Source of the DNA: an uncultured Odoribacter sp.
Lineage (GTDB): Bacteria; Bacteroidota; Bacteroidia; Bacteroidales; Marinifilaceae
Direction: 5' to 3'
Assembly (NCBI GenBank): GCA_905193145.1
Contig: CAJJNP010000147.1
Coordinates: 1 to 8,671 of the forward strand
DNA: 8,671 nt
Below, in pieces: positions 1 through 5,774 of this stretch. The position numbers were made by a program, and so were the translations under genes. Below the pieces are notes generated by a model. It was not told the origin of the DNA. It made no database searches and saw only the letters and a program-made list of their open reading frames with translations. Every line of letters begins with the position of its first letter. Within the stretch, counting starts at the first letter, position 1.

Positions 1-83
1 GATTGATTTTTCTGCCATGTCGCTGATGTGGACGGGCAGGAAGGGTGCGGCTGGAATTTTTTTAATCAATAATAGTATAAGTT

Positions 84-362
84 ATGATTCGCATTATTGC
101 CATTATGTTAACGGGAGTGGTGTTGGGTTACTTTTTCCGTAATTTGAAATTTACCCAAAAGACTGAGCATTCAATTTCGCTGACAATTATTACAATGCTG
201 TTTATTCTTGGCGTGTCAGTGGGTTCTAATGATGCTATTGTTTCAAATCTTTATGTGTATGGGAGCCAGGCTGCCGTATTGGCTGCTTTCGGATTGGGCG
301 GAAGTGTCCTGGTGTCTTGGTTAGTGTATAATTTGTTTTTTCAGAAAGGAGGAGAGAGATGA
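84..362 (+). CDS. lysO: LysO family lysine exporter, N-terminal half (split gene)
   Basis: This 92-residue membrane protein matches the N-terminal third of the lysine exporter LysO (E. coli YbjE, about 300 residues), an inner-membrane protein that exports L-lysine. Three hydrophobic segments are visible, at about residues 3-19, 31-48 and 60-86. The second ends in GVSVGSND (residues 43-50), which aligns with the GISLAFLDN stretch I recall from E. coli LysO. The protein ends just where the family continues into its C-terminal domain, and that domain is encoded by the next gene, which overlaps by 4 nt (ATGA). The two lengths add to 298, the size of the one-piece protein, so this is a split transporter and not a truncation. 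The start at 84 is the first ATG of the open frame. No confident promoter was seen in the 83 bases upstream, which may hold the end of another gene. Confidence 0.85.
   Translation: MIRIIAIMLTGVVLGYFFRNLKFTQKTEHSISLTIITMLFILGVSVGSNDAIVSNLYVYGSQAAVLAAFGLGGSVLVSWLVYNLFFQKGGER
345..352 (+). promoter_or_regulatory. Strong Shine-Dalgarno site for the LysO C-terminal half
   Basis: AAAGGAGG lies inside the last codons of the N-half gene, six bases before the ATG at 359. Most other starts in this window have only A-rich leaders, so a near-perfect Shine-Dalgarno site here stands out. It fixes the start at 359 and suggests that the C-half is deliberately reinitiated as a separate polypeptide. Confidence 0.7.
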
Positions 363-979
363 AGGGAAGTTTGGTTGTTACTGCATTTTTTGTTTTGGGT
401 TGTCTGCTGGGTTTTATAGGCATTTTGCCTTTTGAGGTGCATGATTTGTCAATGTATATATTATATGCCCTGATGTTCCAGGTGGGTATCAGTATCGGAA
501 GTAACAAGAATTTGAAAGAGCTGGTGGGGGCATTGAGATGGAAAATGTTGATTATTCCGGTAGGAACGGTTGTGGGGACATTGCTATTTTCTGCCTTGGC
601 GAGTCTGTTGCTGAGCCGCTGGAGTGTTTTTGACTGTATGGCAGTGGGAAGCGGCTTTGCATATTATTCTTTATCGTCCATCCTGATTACACAGTTTAAA
701 ACGCCTTCTGTCGGTTTGCAATTGGCTACGGAGTTGGGGACGATTGCTCTTTTGGCAAATATATTCCGTGAGATGATGTCTTTGCTTGGTGCACCGCTTA
801 TCCGGAAATATTTTGGGAAACTGGCACCGATTTCTGCAGCAGGCGTAAATTCGATGGATGTTGTGTTGCCCGTCATTACGCATTGCTCCGGCAAAGAGAT
901 GATTCCGATAGCTATTCTGCATGGTATTTTGATAGATATGAGCGTTCCGTTTTTTGTATCTTTATTCTGTAGTATGTAA
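359..979 (+). CDS. lysO: LysO family lysine exporter, C-terminal half (split gene)
   Basis: This 206-residue polytopic membrane protein corresponds to the C-terminal two thirds of LysO. Family landmarks are easy to see: QVGISIGSN (about 41-49), GSGFAYYSLSSILIT (about 97-111), the FREMMSLL helix, NSMDVVLPV, and the end segment with IPIAILHGILIDMSVP. Each has a close counterpart in E. coli LysO. GISIGSN here repeats GVSVGSN of the N-half, which fits an internally duplicated fold shared between the two proteins. The ATG overlaps the stop of the N-half (ATGA), so the genes should be translationally coupled and the products probably assemble as a heteromer. The substrate, L-lysine and perhaps toxic analogues such as thialysine, is inferred from the family. 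Confidence 0.88.
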   Translation: MKGSLVVTAFFVLGCLLGFIGILPFEVHDLSMYILYALMFQVGISIGSNKNLKELVGALRWKMLIIPVGTVVGTLLFSALASLLLSRWSVFDCMAVGSGFAYYSLSSILITQFKTPSVGLQLATELGTIALLANIFREMMSLLGAPLIRKYFGKLAPISAAGVNSMDVVLPVITHCSGKEMIPIAILHGILIDMSVPFFVSLFCSM

Positions 980-994
980 GGTTTTTGGAATTTA

Positions 995-1026
995 TTCGTT
1001 TTTTACGGCGGTTTGTTTTATTTTTG
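995..1026 (+). promoter_or_regulatory. Bacteroidales-type promoter for the slyD-like gene
   Basis: TATTTTTG at 1019-1026 is a full match to the Bacteroides -7 consensus TAnnTTTG. A TTCG at 995-998, one base from the -33 consensus TTTG, sits 20 bases upstream, which is the usual spacing. Transcription would start near 1033, giving a leader of about 20 nt before the ATG at 1053. The site may also drive aroC, which follows closely. Confidence 0.55.
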
Positions 1027-1052
1027 TGGCTAAACTAATTTAATAAAATAAG

Positions 1053-1610
1053 ATGATTACAAAGAATAAATTTGTCTCTGTAAGCTACGAGTTGAGAACA
1101 GAGAAAGACGGAGAAGTGTTGGAAATGGCTGGAACAGATAAACCGCTGGAGTTTATTTGCGGTCAGGGACAGACCTTGGATTATTTCGAAATGAATTTGT
1201 TGGAAAAGAACGAAGGCGACAAATTTGATTTCGAAATTCCTGCTGCGAATGCGTATGGTGAGGTGAAGGAGGATATGATTGTAGACCTGCCGAAAGATAT
1301 TTTTAAGGATGTTGAGGCAGACGAAATGAAAGTAGGCAACACACTGCCCATGATGGATAGTCTGGGACGCCGTTTGGAGGGAAAAATCGAGGAGATTGGC
1401 GAGGAAGAGGTCCGGATGAATTTTAATCATCCGCTGGCCGGTAAGACATTGTTCTTTAAAGGCGAGATTGTTGGCGTACGGGATGCTACGGACGAAGAGT
1501 TGGAAGCCCTGCACTCACATAAATGTGGCGGATGCCATGGATGCGGATCGGATAGTTGCAGCGGATGCGGCTCGGAGGAGAGTTCATGCGGTTGTGGCGG
1601 ATGTCACTAA
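1053..1610 (+). CDS. slyD: SlyD-like FKBP-type peptidyl-prolyl cis-trans isomerase
   Basis: This 185-residue cytoplasmic protein has the SlyD layout. An FKBP half-domain (about 1-71, with FICGQGQTLDYFEMNLL and AANAYGE) is followed by an inserted chaperone 'IF' domain (about 72-122). The strand with NHPLAGKTLFF (125-135) completes the FKBP fold. The last 32 residues (154-185) contain eight Cys and four His in GGCHGC-like units separated by Gly and Ser, a metal-binding tail like the one SlyD uses to bind nickel and other metals. The protein is expected to catalyse proline isomerisation, hold unfolded clients, and buffer or deliver metal. It has its own promoter and lies 18 bp before aroC. The name rests on domain order; Bacteroidetes members differ in tail composition from the His-rich E. 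coli protein. Confidence 0.9.
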   Translation: MITKNKFVSVSYELRTEKDGEVLEMAGTDKPLEFICGQGQTLDYFEMNLLEKNEGDKFDFEIPAANAYGEVKEDMIVDLPKDIFKDVEADEMKVGNTLPMMDSLGRRLEGKIEEIGEEEVRMNFNHPLAGKTLFFKGEIVGVRDATDEELEALHSHKCGGCHGCGSDSCSGCGSEESSCGCGGCH

Positions 1611-1628
1611 ATTTCTGACAGTACAGCT

Positions 1629-2720
1629 ATGGCAAATGCTATAGGCAAGATATTTCGTCTCACTTCTTTTGGAGAGTCGCACGGTGAAGCTGTCGGCGGA
1701 GTCATCGAGGGGTGTCCGTCCGGTGTGGAGCTTTCTGTGGAAGAGATTCAAAAGGAGTTGGACAGACGAAGACCGGGACAGTCTGCCCTTTCAACAAGCA
1801 GACAGGAGGAGGATAAAGTTGAGATTCTTTCCGGCTTGTTTGAGGGAAAGACAACAGGGATGCCCATTGGTTTTATTGTGCGCAACAAGGATTGCCGAAG
1901 TCAGGACTACGACCATCTGAAAGAGGTGTACCGACCGTCACATGCCGATTTTACCTGGGAAAGCAAGTATGGAGTCCGGGATTATCGTGGCGGCGGCAGA
2001 GCTTCGGCTAGAGAACACATTGCCAGGGTGGTGGCAGGAGCTGTTGCCAAACAGGTGTTGGCGGTGTGTGGGGTGTCTGTCTGTGCTTTTGCGGAACAGG
2101 TGGGATGCGTTGTCTTGGATAGTCCGTGGCAGGATTTGGATTTGTTCAATAAGGAGCGGAATGCCGTGCGTTGTCCGGATGAGCGAAAGGCTGCTGAAAT
2201 GGCTGCATTGATAAGTCAGGTGCGGGAGAAAGGGGATAGTGTGGGTGGAGTTGTGGGCTGTGTGATGAAGGGGGTGCCTGTCGGGTTGGGTGAGCCGGTC
2301 TTTGACCGTTTTCAGTCCGGGCTTGCTTGTGCCATGATGAGCATCAATGCTGCGAAAGGGTTTGAGTATGGAGAGGGATTCAGAGCTGCCGGCATGTTGG
2401 GCAGCGAACATAACGATGCCTGGGAAATAAGAGAGGGGAAAATGCGAACGGTAACCAATCATTCCGGCGGAATACAGGGTGGGGTGACTAATGGTGAGGA
2501 TATTTATTTTCGGGTGGCTTTCAAACCGGTTTCTACAATTGCTGTAAGACAACGGACGGTGGATCGTCAGGGCAATGAAGTGGAGTTGGAGGCTCGGGGC
2601 AGACATGATCCGTGTGTGGTGCCGAGGGCTGTACCGGTGGTGGAAGCAATGGCTGCAATCGTGACGTTGGATTTTTTGTTGCAAGCAAAAAAAGCAGAGA
2701 AAAATTATGCAGTTTGCTGA
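1629..2720 (+). CDS. aroC: Chorismate synthase
   Basis: Chorismate synthase converts 5-enolpyruvylshikimate-3-phosphate to chorismate with reduced FMN, the last step of the shikimate pathway. At 363 residues it is of normal length. Signature regions are present in order: FGESHG (14-19); [14 protein letters not shown] (121-134), the conserved Arg-Ser-Ala-Arg region; [25 protein letters not shown] in the centre; NHSGGIQGG (277-285), a flavin and substrate loop; and [18 protein letters not shown] (from 324), the third signature. One oddity is His130, where the family usually has Thr or Ser after ARE. The start gives the typical conserved N-terminus ([14 protein letters not shown]). The gene is 18 bp behind the slyD-like gene and probably shares its transcript. 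Confidence 0.97.
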   Translation: MANAIGKIFRLTSFGESHGEAVGGVIEGCPSGVELSVEEIQKELDRRRPGQSALSTSRQEEDKVEILSGLFEGKTTGMPIGFIVRNKDCRSQDYDHLKEVYRPSHADFTWESKYGVRDYRGGGRASAREHIARVVAGAVAKQVLAVCGVSVCAFAEQVGCVVLDSPWQDLDLFNKERNAVRCPDERKAAEMAALISQVREKGDSVGGVVGCVMKGVPVGLGEPVFDRFQSGLACAMMSINAAKGFEYGEGFRAAGMLGSEHNDAWEIREGKMRTVTNHSGGIQGGVTNGEDIYFRVAFKPVSTIAVRQRTVDRQGNEVELEARGRHDPCVVPRAVPVVEAMAAIVTLDFLLQAKKAEKNYAVC

Positions 2721-2728
2721 AAACTTTT

Positions 2729-2736
2729 TATATTTG
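2729..2736 (+). promoter_or_regulatory. Putative -7 element before the small conserved gene
   Basis: TATATTTG fully matches TAnnTTTG just after the aroC stop. No good -33 TTTG is present at the expected spacing, so the site is tentative. If used, transcription would begin near 2742. That favours the ATG at 2760 over the one at 2748 as the start of the following gene. Confidence 0.4.
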
Positions 2737-2759
2737 GAAAAAATTAAATGATAATAGAT

Positions 2760-3038
2760 ATGGCAAGTATTAAGAGATTAAAGAAAGACATTGACTATTT
2801 GACATTTGCTGTGATTGACGATTGTTTGAATTGTCTGGCTTATGGAAAAAGTACCGATGATATCAGTGATATTGTAGAAAATGTTATCAATCAGAGAAAT
2901 GTATTGCGCCAGCGTGTAAATGCAGGTAAGGCAGTTGCTAAAAATGAGAGAAAAGGGTATTACAAAGGTGTCCGCAAAGAAGTGATGACCACTGTAGACG
3001 GAGCTTTCACTCAATTAAGCGCATTGGTTAAGCAATAA
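2760..3038 (+). CDS. Small conserved Bacteroidales protein of unknown function
   Basis: From the ATG at 2760 this encodes 92 residues beginning MASIKRLKKDIDYLTF. An in-frame ATG at 2748 would add four residues (MIID). I prefer 2760 because a -7 element at 2729-2736 leaves almost no leader for 2748, and because small Bacteroidales proteins I recall begin with a similar MA-x-IKRLKK sequence. No membrane segment or signal peptide is present. The sequence is charged and predicted to be mostly helical, with a basic middle (VNAGKAVAKNERKGYYKGVRKE) and a helical end (FTQLSALVKQ). I do not recognise a catalytic motif. It lies 39 bp after aroC and ends just before a hairpin and a terminator, so it is the last gene of this transcription unit. 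Confidence 0.75.
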   Translation: MASIKRLKKDIDYLTFAVIDDCLNCLAYGKSTDDISDIVENVINQRNVLRQRVNAGKAVAKNERKGYYKGVRKEVMTTVDGAFTQLSALVKQ

Positions 3039-3055
3039 AAGCTTTGTTAATGATC

Positions 3056-3075
3056 GATGATGCGCAAGCGTCATC
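3056..3075 (+). other. Stable hairpin with GCAA tetraloop after the small conserved gene
   Basis: GATGATGC (3056-3063) can pair with GCGTCATC (3068-3075), with one T-G pair, around a GCAA loop of the GNRA type. No T-run follows, so it is not a terminator on its own. It sits 17 bp after the stop codon and 8 bp before a true terminator. It may protect the 3' end of the message. Confidence 0.5.
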
Positions 3076-3083
3076 TTATCTAT

Positions 3084-3113
3084 AACTGCCTGACATGTTT
3101 GGGCAGTTTTTTT
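3084..3113 (+). terminator. Rho-independent terminator
   Basis: AACTGCC (3084-3090) pairs with GGCAGTT (3102-3108), with a possible further T-G pair, and seven T residues end the structure at 3107-3113. It ends the slyD-aroC-small gene unit. It finishes only 13 bp before the ATG of the next gene, leaving little room for a separate promoter. Confidence 0.75.
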
Positions 3114-3126
3114 ATGACTTGTCTGT

Positions 3127-3834
3127 ATGGATTATATTGAGATTCCAGGCATTGGAGCAATAAAAGTGAGAAGGAGCGCTAATATTAAATATCTGCGTCT
3201 TCGTATGGCACCGGGAAGAGGATTGTGGGTGAGTGTACCTTATGGAGTGAGTGAGAGCCAAGTGTACAAGTTTATATCGGATAACAAAGAGTGGATTGAG
3301 AAAAGCCGCAAAAGCATGGCTGTATATGAGAAGGATACAGGAGTGGGGTTGCGGCCGGGTGCCGAAGTCAGGACAAAGTTGCATGTCCTGAAAATAGAGC
3401 AGACGGAACAGTCACGACCTTCTTATCGGTTGGAAGGAAATGTTATCACGCTGTTTGTGCCCGGTCAAGTGGAGTTCAGCCGTATAGAAAATATTGTCCG
3501 GCAGTTTTTGGTGGAGGTTTACCGGATGGAAGCAAAGCAATATTTGCCGCCTAGAGTGAAACATTTTGCAGAAAAATTCGGTTTTAAATATGGAAATCTG
3601 ACATTTCGGGACAATGTGTCGAATTGGGGCAGTTGCTCTTTTGAAAATAATATCAGTTTGAACGTGAAGTTGATGAAATTGCCGGATGATGTTATAGATT
3701 ATGTAATCCTGCATGAATTGTGTCACACTGTGGAGAAAAACCATTCGGAGGATTTTTGGAAGTTGGTGGGACGTGTGTGTCCCGGATATGCTCATTTGCG
3801 CGAAAGACTGAAAAATTATAATACGAGAGTATAG
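3127..3834 (+). CDS. YgjP-like (DUF45) zinc metallopeptidase, M48-related
   Basis: This 235-residue soluble protein has the layout of the YgjP/DUF45 family of minigluzincin-like metallopeptidases. The N-terminal region is rich in beta strands (SANIKYLRLRMAPGRGLWVSVP). The C-terminal domain contains the family motif WGSCS (167-171), then HELCH (196-200) with NHSEDFW after it. His196, His200 and probably His206 would bind zinc, and Glu197 is the catalytic base. No signal peptide or membrane segment is seen, so it should be cytoplasmic. Natural substrates of this family are not well defined; members occur near restriction or repair genes as well as alone. The ATG at 3127 is the only sensible start, because the ATG at 3114 leads to a short closed frame. 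The start lies 13 bp after a terminator, so expression depends on an unrecognised promoter or on readthrough. Confidence 0.9.
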   Translation: MDYIEIPGIGAIKVRRSANIKYLRLRMAPGRGLWVSVPYGVSESQVYKFISDNKEWIEKSRKSMAVYEKDTGVGLRPGAEVRTKLHVLKIEQTEQSRPSYRLEGNVITLFVPGQVEFSRIENIVRQFLVEVYRMEAKQYLPPRVKHFAEKFGFKYGNLTFRDNVSNWGSCSFENNISLNVKLMKLPDDVIDYVILHELCHTVEKNHSEDFWKLVGRVCPGYAHLRERLKNYNTRV

Positions 3835-3854
3835 AATATCATAAAAGGAAATAG

Positions 3855-3862
3855 TAACTTTG
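3855..3862 (+). promoter_or_regulatory. -7 promoter element for mrp-tsaE
   Basis: TAACTTTG is a full match to TAnnTTTG and is followed by CA, as in many Bacteroides promoters. No clear -33 TTTG is seen about 20 bases upstream. Transcription would begin near 3869, giving a leader of about 20 nt that is A-rich (TAAAAAAATACAAAT) before the ATG at 3889. Confidence 0.6.
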
Positions 3863-3888
3863 CACTACGATAAAAAAATACAAATATT

Positions 3889-4965
3889 ATGATGCAAGAT
3901 AAAGTGAAGGAAATCAGGGATACACTGAAAGAAGTGAAATATCCTGGTACTTCCAAGAATATTGTTGAATTGGATATGGTGCAAAATATCCGTATTGAAG
4001 ATGAGAAGGTGATGTTCCGTCTCGTTTTTCAAGATTCAAAAGATCCTTTTGTAAGTACCGTTACAAAAAAGTGTCGCTCTTTATTGGATAATTATAAGGA
4101 GGTGGAAATCGAGACCATTTTTGTACATGATTTGGAACGTCCGCTTTCATTGGAGAAGGTAAAAAATATCATTGCTGTTTCTTCTGGTAAGGGTGGGGTC
4201 GGCAAATCGACTGTTGCAGCCAATCTGGCCGTTGCTTTGGCTATGCAGGGATATAAAGTGGGTCTGGTGGATGCTGACATTTTCGGACCGTCTGTTCCGA
4301 AAATGTTTGGATGTGAAGATGCGCAGCCTTATTTGGAAAAGGTGGGGAATCAGGATATGATTGTTCCGGTGGAGAAATATGGAGTGAAAATTCTTTCAAT
4401 CGGATTTTTCGTGGATCCTGCTTCAGCTACCGTATGGAGAGGCCCGATGGCTTCCAATGCTTTGAAGCAGATGGTGGAACAGGGATTTTGGGATGAATTG
4501 GATTATATGTTGATCGACTTGCCGCCGGGAACAAGCGATATCCACCTGACATTGGTGCAGACTGTGGCATTGACAGGCGCTATTGTTGTGAGCACACCGC
4601 AGCAGGTTGCGTTGGCAGATGCTATCAAAGGTATCAATATGTTTGAATCTCCGGGAATCAATGTGCCGGTATTGGGTCTGGTTGAAAATATGGCTTGGTT
4701 TACTCCGGCTGAATTACCGGAAAACAAATACTATATCTTCGGAAAAGAAGGTGCCAAGAAACTGGCAGAAGAAAAGGGTCTGCCTCTGTTGGGACAGATT
4801 CCGGTGGTACAGAGTATCTGTGATGGAGGGGATGCCGGCAAGCCCGTAGCATTGAATCCGGACAGTATCACCGGTGCTGCCTTTGCCGGTTTGGCTGCAG
4901 AGGTGGTGAAAACCGTGGAAGAGAATCATGAACAAGCAAAACGAGTAAGAATAACCAAGAAATAA
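3889..4965 (+). CDS. mrp: Mrp/NBP35 family P-loop ATPase, iron-sulfur cluster carrier (ApbC-like)
   Basis: This 358-residue cytoplasmic protein has a DUF59/MIP18-like domain at about 5-80 and a SIMIBI P-loop ATPase domain from about 93 onward. Visible motifs are the deviant Walker A GKGGVGKST (100-108), DADIFGPSVPKMFG, the Mrp signature WRGPMASN (from 183), and Walker B-like LIDLPPGTSD (Asp210). The family binds [4Fe-4S] clusters at the dimer interface through a C-terminal CxxC and passes them to apoproteins. Here the stretch that normally carries CxxC reads MAWFTPAELPENKYYIFG (268-285) and has no cysteine; the only late Cys is in QSICDGGD. Cluster binding may therefore differ. It starts with two consecutive ATGs (3889 and 3892) behind a clear -7 element, and its stop is one base before tsaE. 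Confidence 0.93.
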   Translation: MMQDKVKEIRDTLKEVKYPGTSKNIVELDMVQNIRIEDEKVMFRLVFQDSKDPFVSTVTKKCRSLLDNYKEVEIETIFVHDLERPLSLEKVKNIIAVSSGKGGVGKSTVAANLAVALAMQGYKVGLVDADIFGPSVPKMFGCEDAQPYLEKVGNQDMIVPVEKYGVKILSIGFFVDPASATVWRGPMASNALKQMVEQGFWDELDYMLIDLPPGTSDIHLTLVQTVALTGAIVVSTPQQVALADAIKGINMFESPGINVPVLGLVENMAWFTPAELPENKYYIFGKEGAKKLAEEKGLPLLGQIPVVQSICDGGDAGKPVALNPDSITGAAFAGLAAEVVKTVEENHEQAKRVRITKK

Positions 4966-4966
4966 T

Positions 4967-5383
4967 ATGGAGTGGAGTATTCGCTCTTTAGAAGAGCTCA
5001 ATGAGGTGGCAGACCATTTTCTCGCGTATGTCGGCAATCGTAAGATATTTGCATTATACGGCCCTATGGGGGTTGGCAAGACGACATTCGTTAAAGCAGT
5101 CTGCCGCTGTTTGGGCGTCGAAGATGATGTGAGTTCCCCGACTTTTGCAATTGTCAATGAATATGTGACAAGTGAAGGGGAATCCCTTTATCATTTTGAT
5201 TTTTATCGCGTAAATTCAATAGAAGAAGCGATGGATTTCGGATATGAGGAATATTTTTATGGAGGTTGTCGTTGTTTTATCGAATGGCCTGAAAAAATAG
5301 ATGAACTGCTACCGGAGGATATCGTGAACTGCACTTTTACGGAAAATCAGGATGGTAGCCGTACCTTGAAGGTGGATTTATAA
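4967..5383 (+). CDS. tsaE: tRNA threonylcarbamoyladenosine biosynthesis ATPase TsaE
   Basis: TsaE works with TsaB and TsaD to transfer threonylcarbamoyl to A37 of ANN-decoding tRNAs (t6A). Its ATP hydrolysis resets the complex. The 138-residue length is normal. Motifs are Walker A GPMGVGKTT (32-40), the switch-like SSPTFAIVNEY (56-66), HFDFYR (76-81), and FIEWPEKI with Glu106-Trp107, all diagnostic of TsaE. It begins one base after the mrp stop (TAATATG), so the two genes are co-transcribed and probably translationally coupled. A 48-residue frame follows after 11 bp. Confidence 0.96.
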   Translation: MEWSIRSLEELNEVADHFLAYVGNRKIFALYGPMGVGKTTFVKAVCRCLGVEDDVSSPTFAIVNEYVTSEGESLYHFDFYRVNSIEEAMDFGYEEYFYGGCRCFIEWPEKIDELLPEDIVNCTFTENQDGSRTLKVDL

Positions 5384-5394
5384 ATCATGTGACA

Positions 5395-5541
5395 ATGAAT
5401 GATTTAGTTTGCCTGGCTGACATATTGGGCTCTATCATAGAAGAGAAAAACGAGCTTTGCTGGACCAGTGCCTATCAAGAAAAAACAGATATTGAGATTA
5501 GAAAATCCCTGATTGAAAAAATGAGGGGTTTTCTAAATTAA
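5395..5541 (+). CDS. Small hypothetical protein downstream of tsaE (48 aa)
   Basis: An open frame starts at the ATG at 5395, 11 bp after the tsaE stop, and ends with TAA at 5541. The product begins MNDLVCLADILGSIIEEKNE and ends in IRKSLIEKMRGFLN. It is acidic in the middle, amphipathic, and predicted to be two helices, with two cysteines (6 and 22). No membrane segment or catalytic motif is seen. It has no exact S/T-x-x-x-E-G/N Fic-inhibitory motif, although SIIEEK and SAYQEK are near misses. Codon use resembles its neighbours and the spacing fits the tsaE operon, which argues that it is real. I do not recognise a family. Confidence 0.5.
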   Translation: MNDLVCLADILGSIIEEKNELCWTSAYQEKTDIEIRKSLIEKMRGFLN

Positions 5542-5583
5542 TTTGATGAAAAAGTTGGTTTTTTGCCGATAAAACGGAGGAAA

Positions 5584-5598
5584 ATCACTATATTTGTA
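5584..5598 (+). promoter_or_regulatory. Promoter of the antitoxin gene; 15-nt element shared with fic
   Basis: ATCACTATATTTGTA contains TATATTTG (5589-5596), a full match to TAnnTTTG. The same 15 bases recur in inverted orientation in front of fic at 6366-6380. A TTTG at 5562-5565 could serve as the -33 element, but the gap of 23 bases is longer than usual. The ATG at 5601 is only five bases from the -7 element, so a transcript from here would be leaderless or nearly so. A GGAGG at 5576-5580 lies too far from the ATG to act as its ribosome site. Confidence 0.5.
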
Positions 5599-5600
5599 TT

Positions 5601-5774
5601 ATGAAAAAGGTACAAAAAAATATCGTATTGACAACGTCGCTTCCTCCTACGGAACGTAAAATAATCCTCGAATCATTGGTAGCTTCCTTTCGTATAGAAG
5701 GAATAAATATTCCGGATACACGGGTGCAGGCTATTTATGCACGCGTGAATGAAAAACTCAAAAAATGGAGTTGA
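5601..5774 (+). CDS. VbhA-like Fic antitoxin (class I), 57 aa
   Basis: This 57-residue basic, helical protein has the inhibitory motif of Fic antitoxins, S/T-x-x-x-E-G/N, as Ser29-FRI-Glu33-Gly34. Its setting (LVASFRIEGINIPDTRV) resembles the stretch I recall from Bartonella VbhA (ASQRLEGLEPDPQV). In known complexes the motif helix lies against the Fic active site, and its Glu pairs with the second Arg of the Fic motif, blocking productive ATP binding. The partner would be the Fic protein encoded tail to tail on the other strand (Arg143). The two frames overlap by 17 bp at their 3' ends. The ATG at 5601 is the only standard start; upstream in-frame codons offer only ATT. The gene is shorter than most annotation limits and could easily be missed. 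Function is inferred from the motif and the neighbour. Confidence 0.82.
   Translation: MKKVQKNIVLTTSLPPTERKIILESLVASFRIEGINIPDTRVQAIYARVNEKLKKWS

Noticed and set aside
1..83. A possible upstream gene end or open frame before lysO
   Set aside because: The frame starting at base 2 runs to about 142 and would overlap lysO by nearly 60 bp; the other two plus frames stop early (4-6 and 24-26). Nothing recognisable is encoded, so no gene is called.
1035..1514. Minus-strand open frame of 159 codons opposite the slyD-like gene
   Set aside because: It lies opposite a clear FKBP gene on the other strand and its translation has no recognisable domain.
1938..2684. Long minus-strand open frame (248 codons) opposite aroC
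   Set aside because: It is a mirror of a strongly conserved aroC coding sequence, and its translation is low-complexity and rich in His, Ser and Arg with no family resemblance.
5542..5583. Terminator between the 48-residue frame and the antitoxin gene
   Set aside because: A T-run (5559-5564) is present, but no stable GC-containing stem precedes it.
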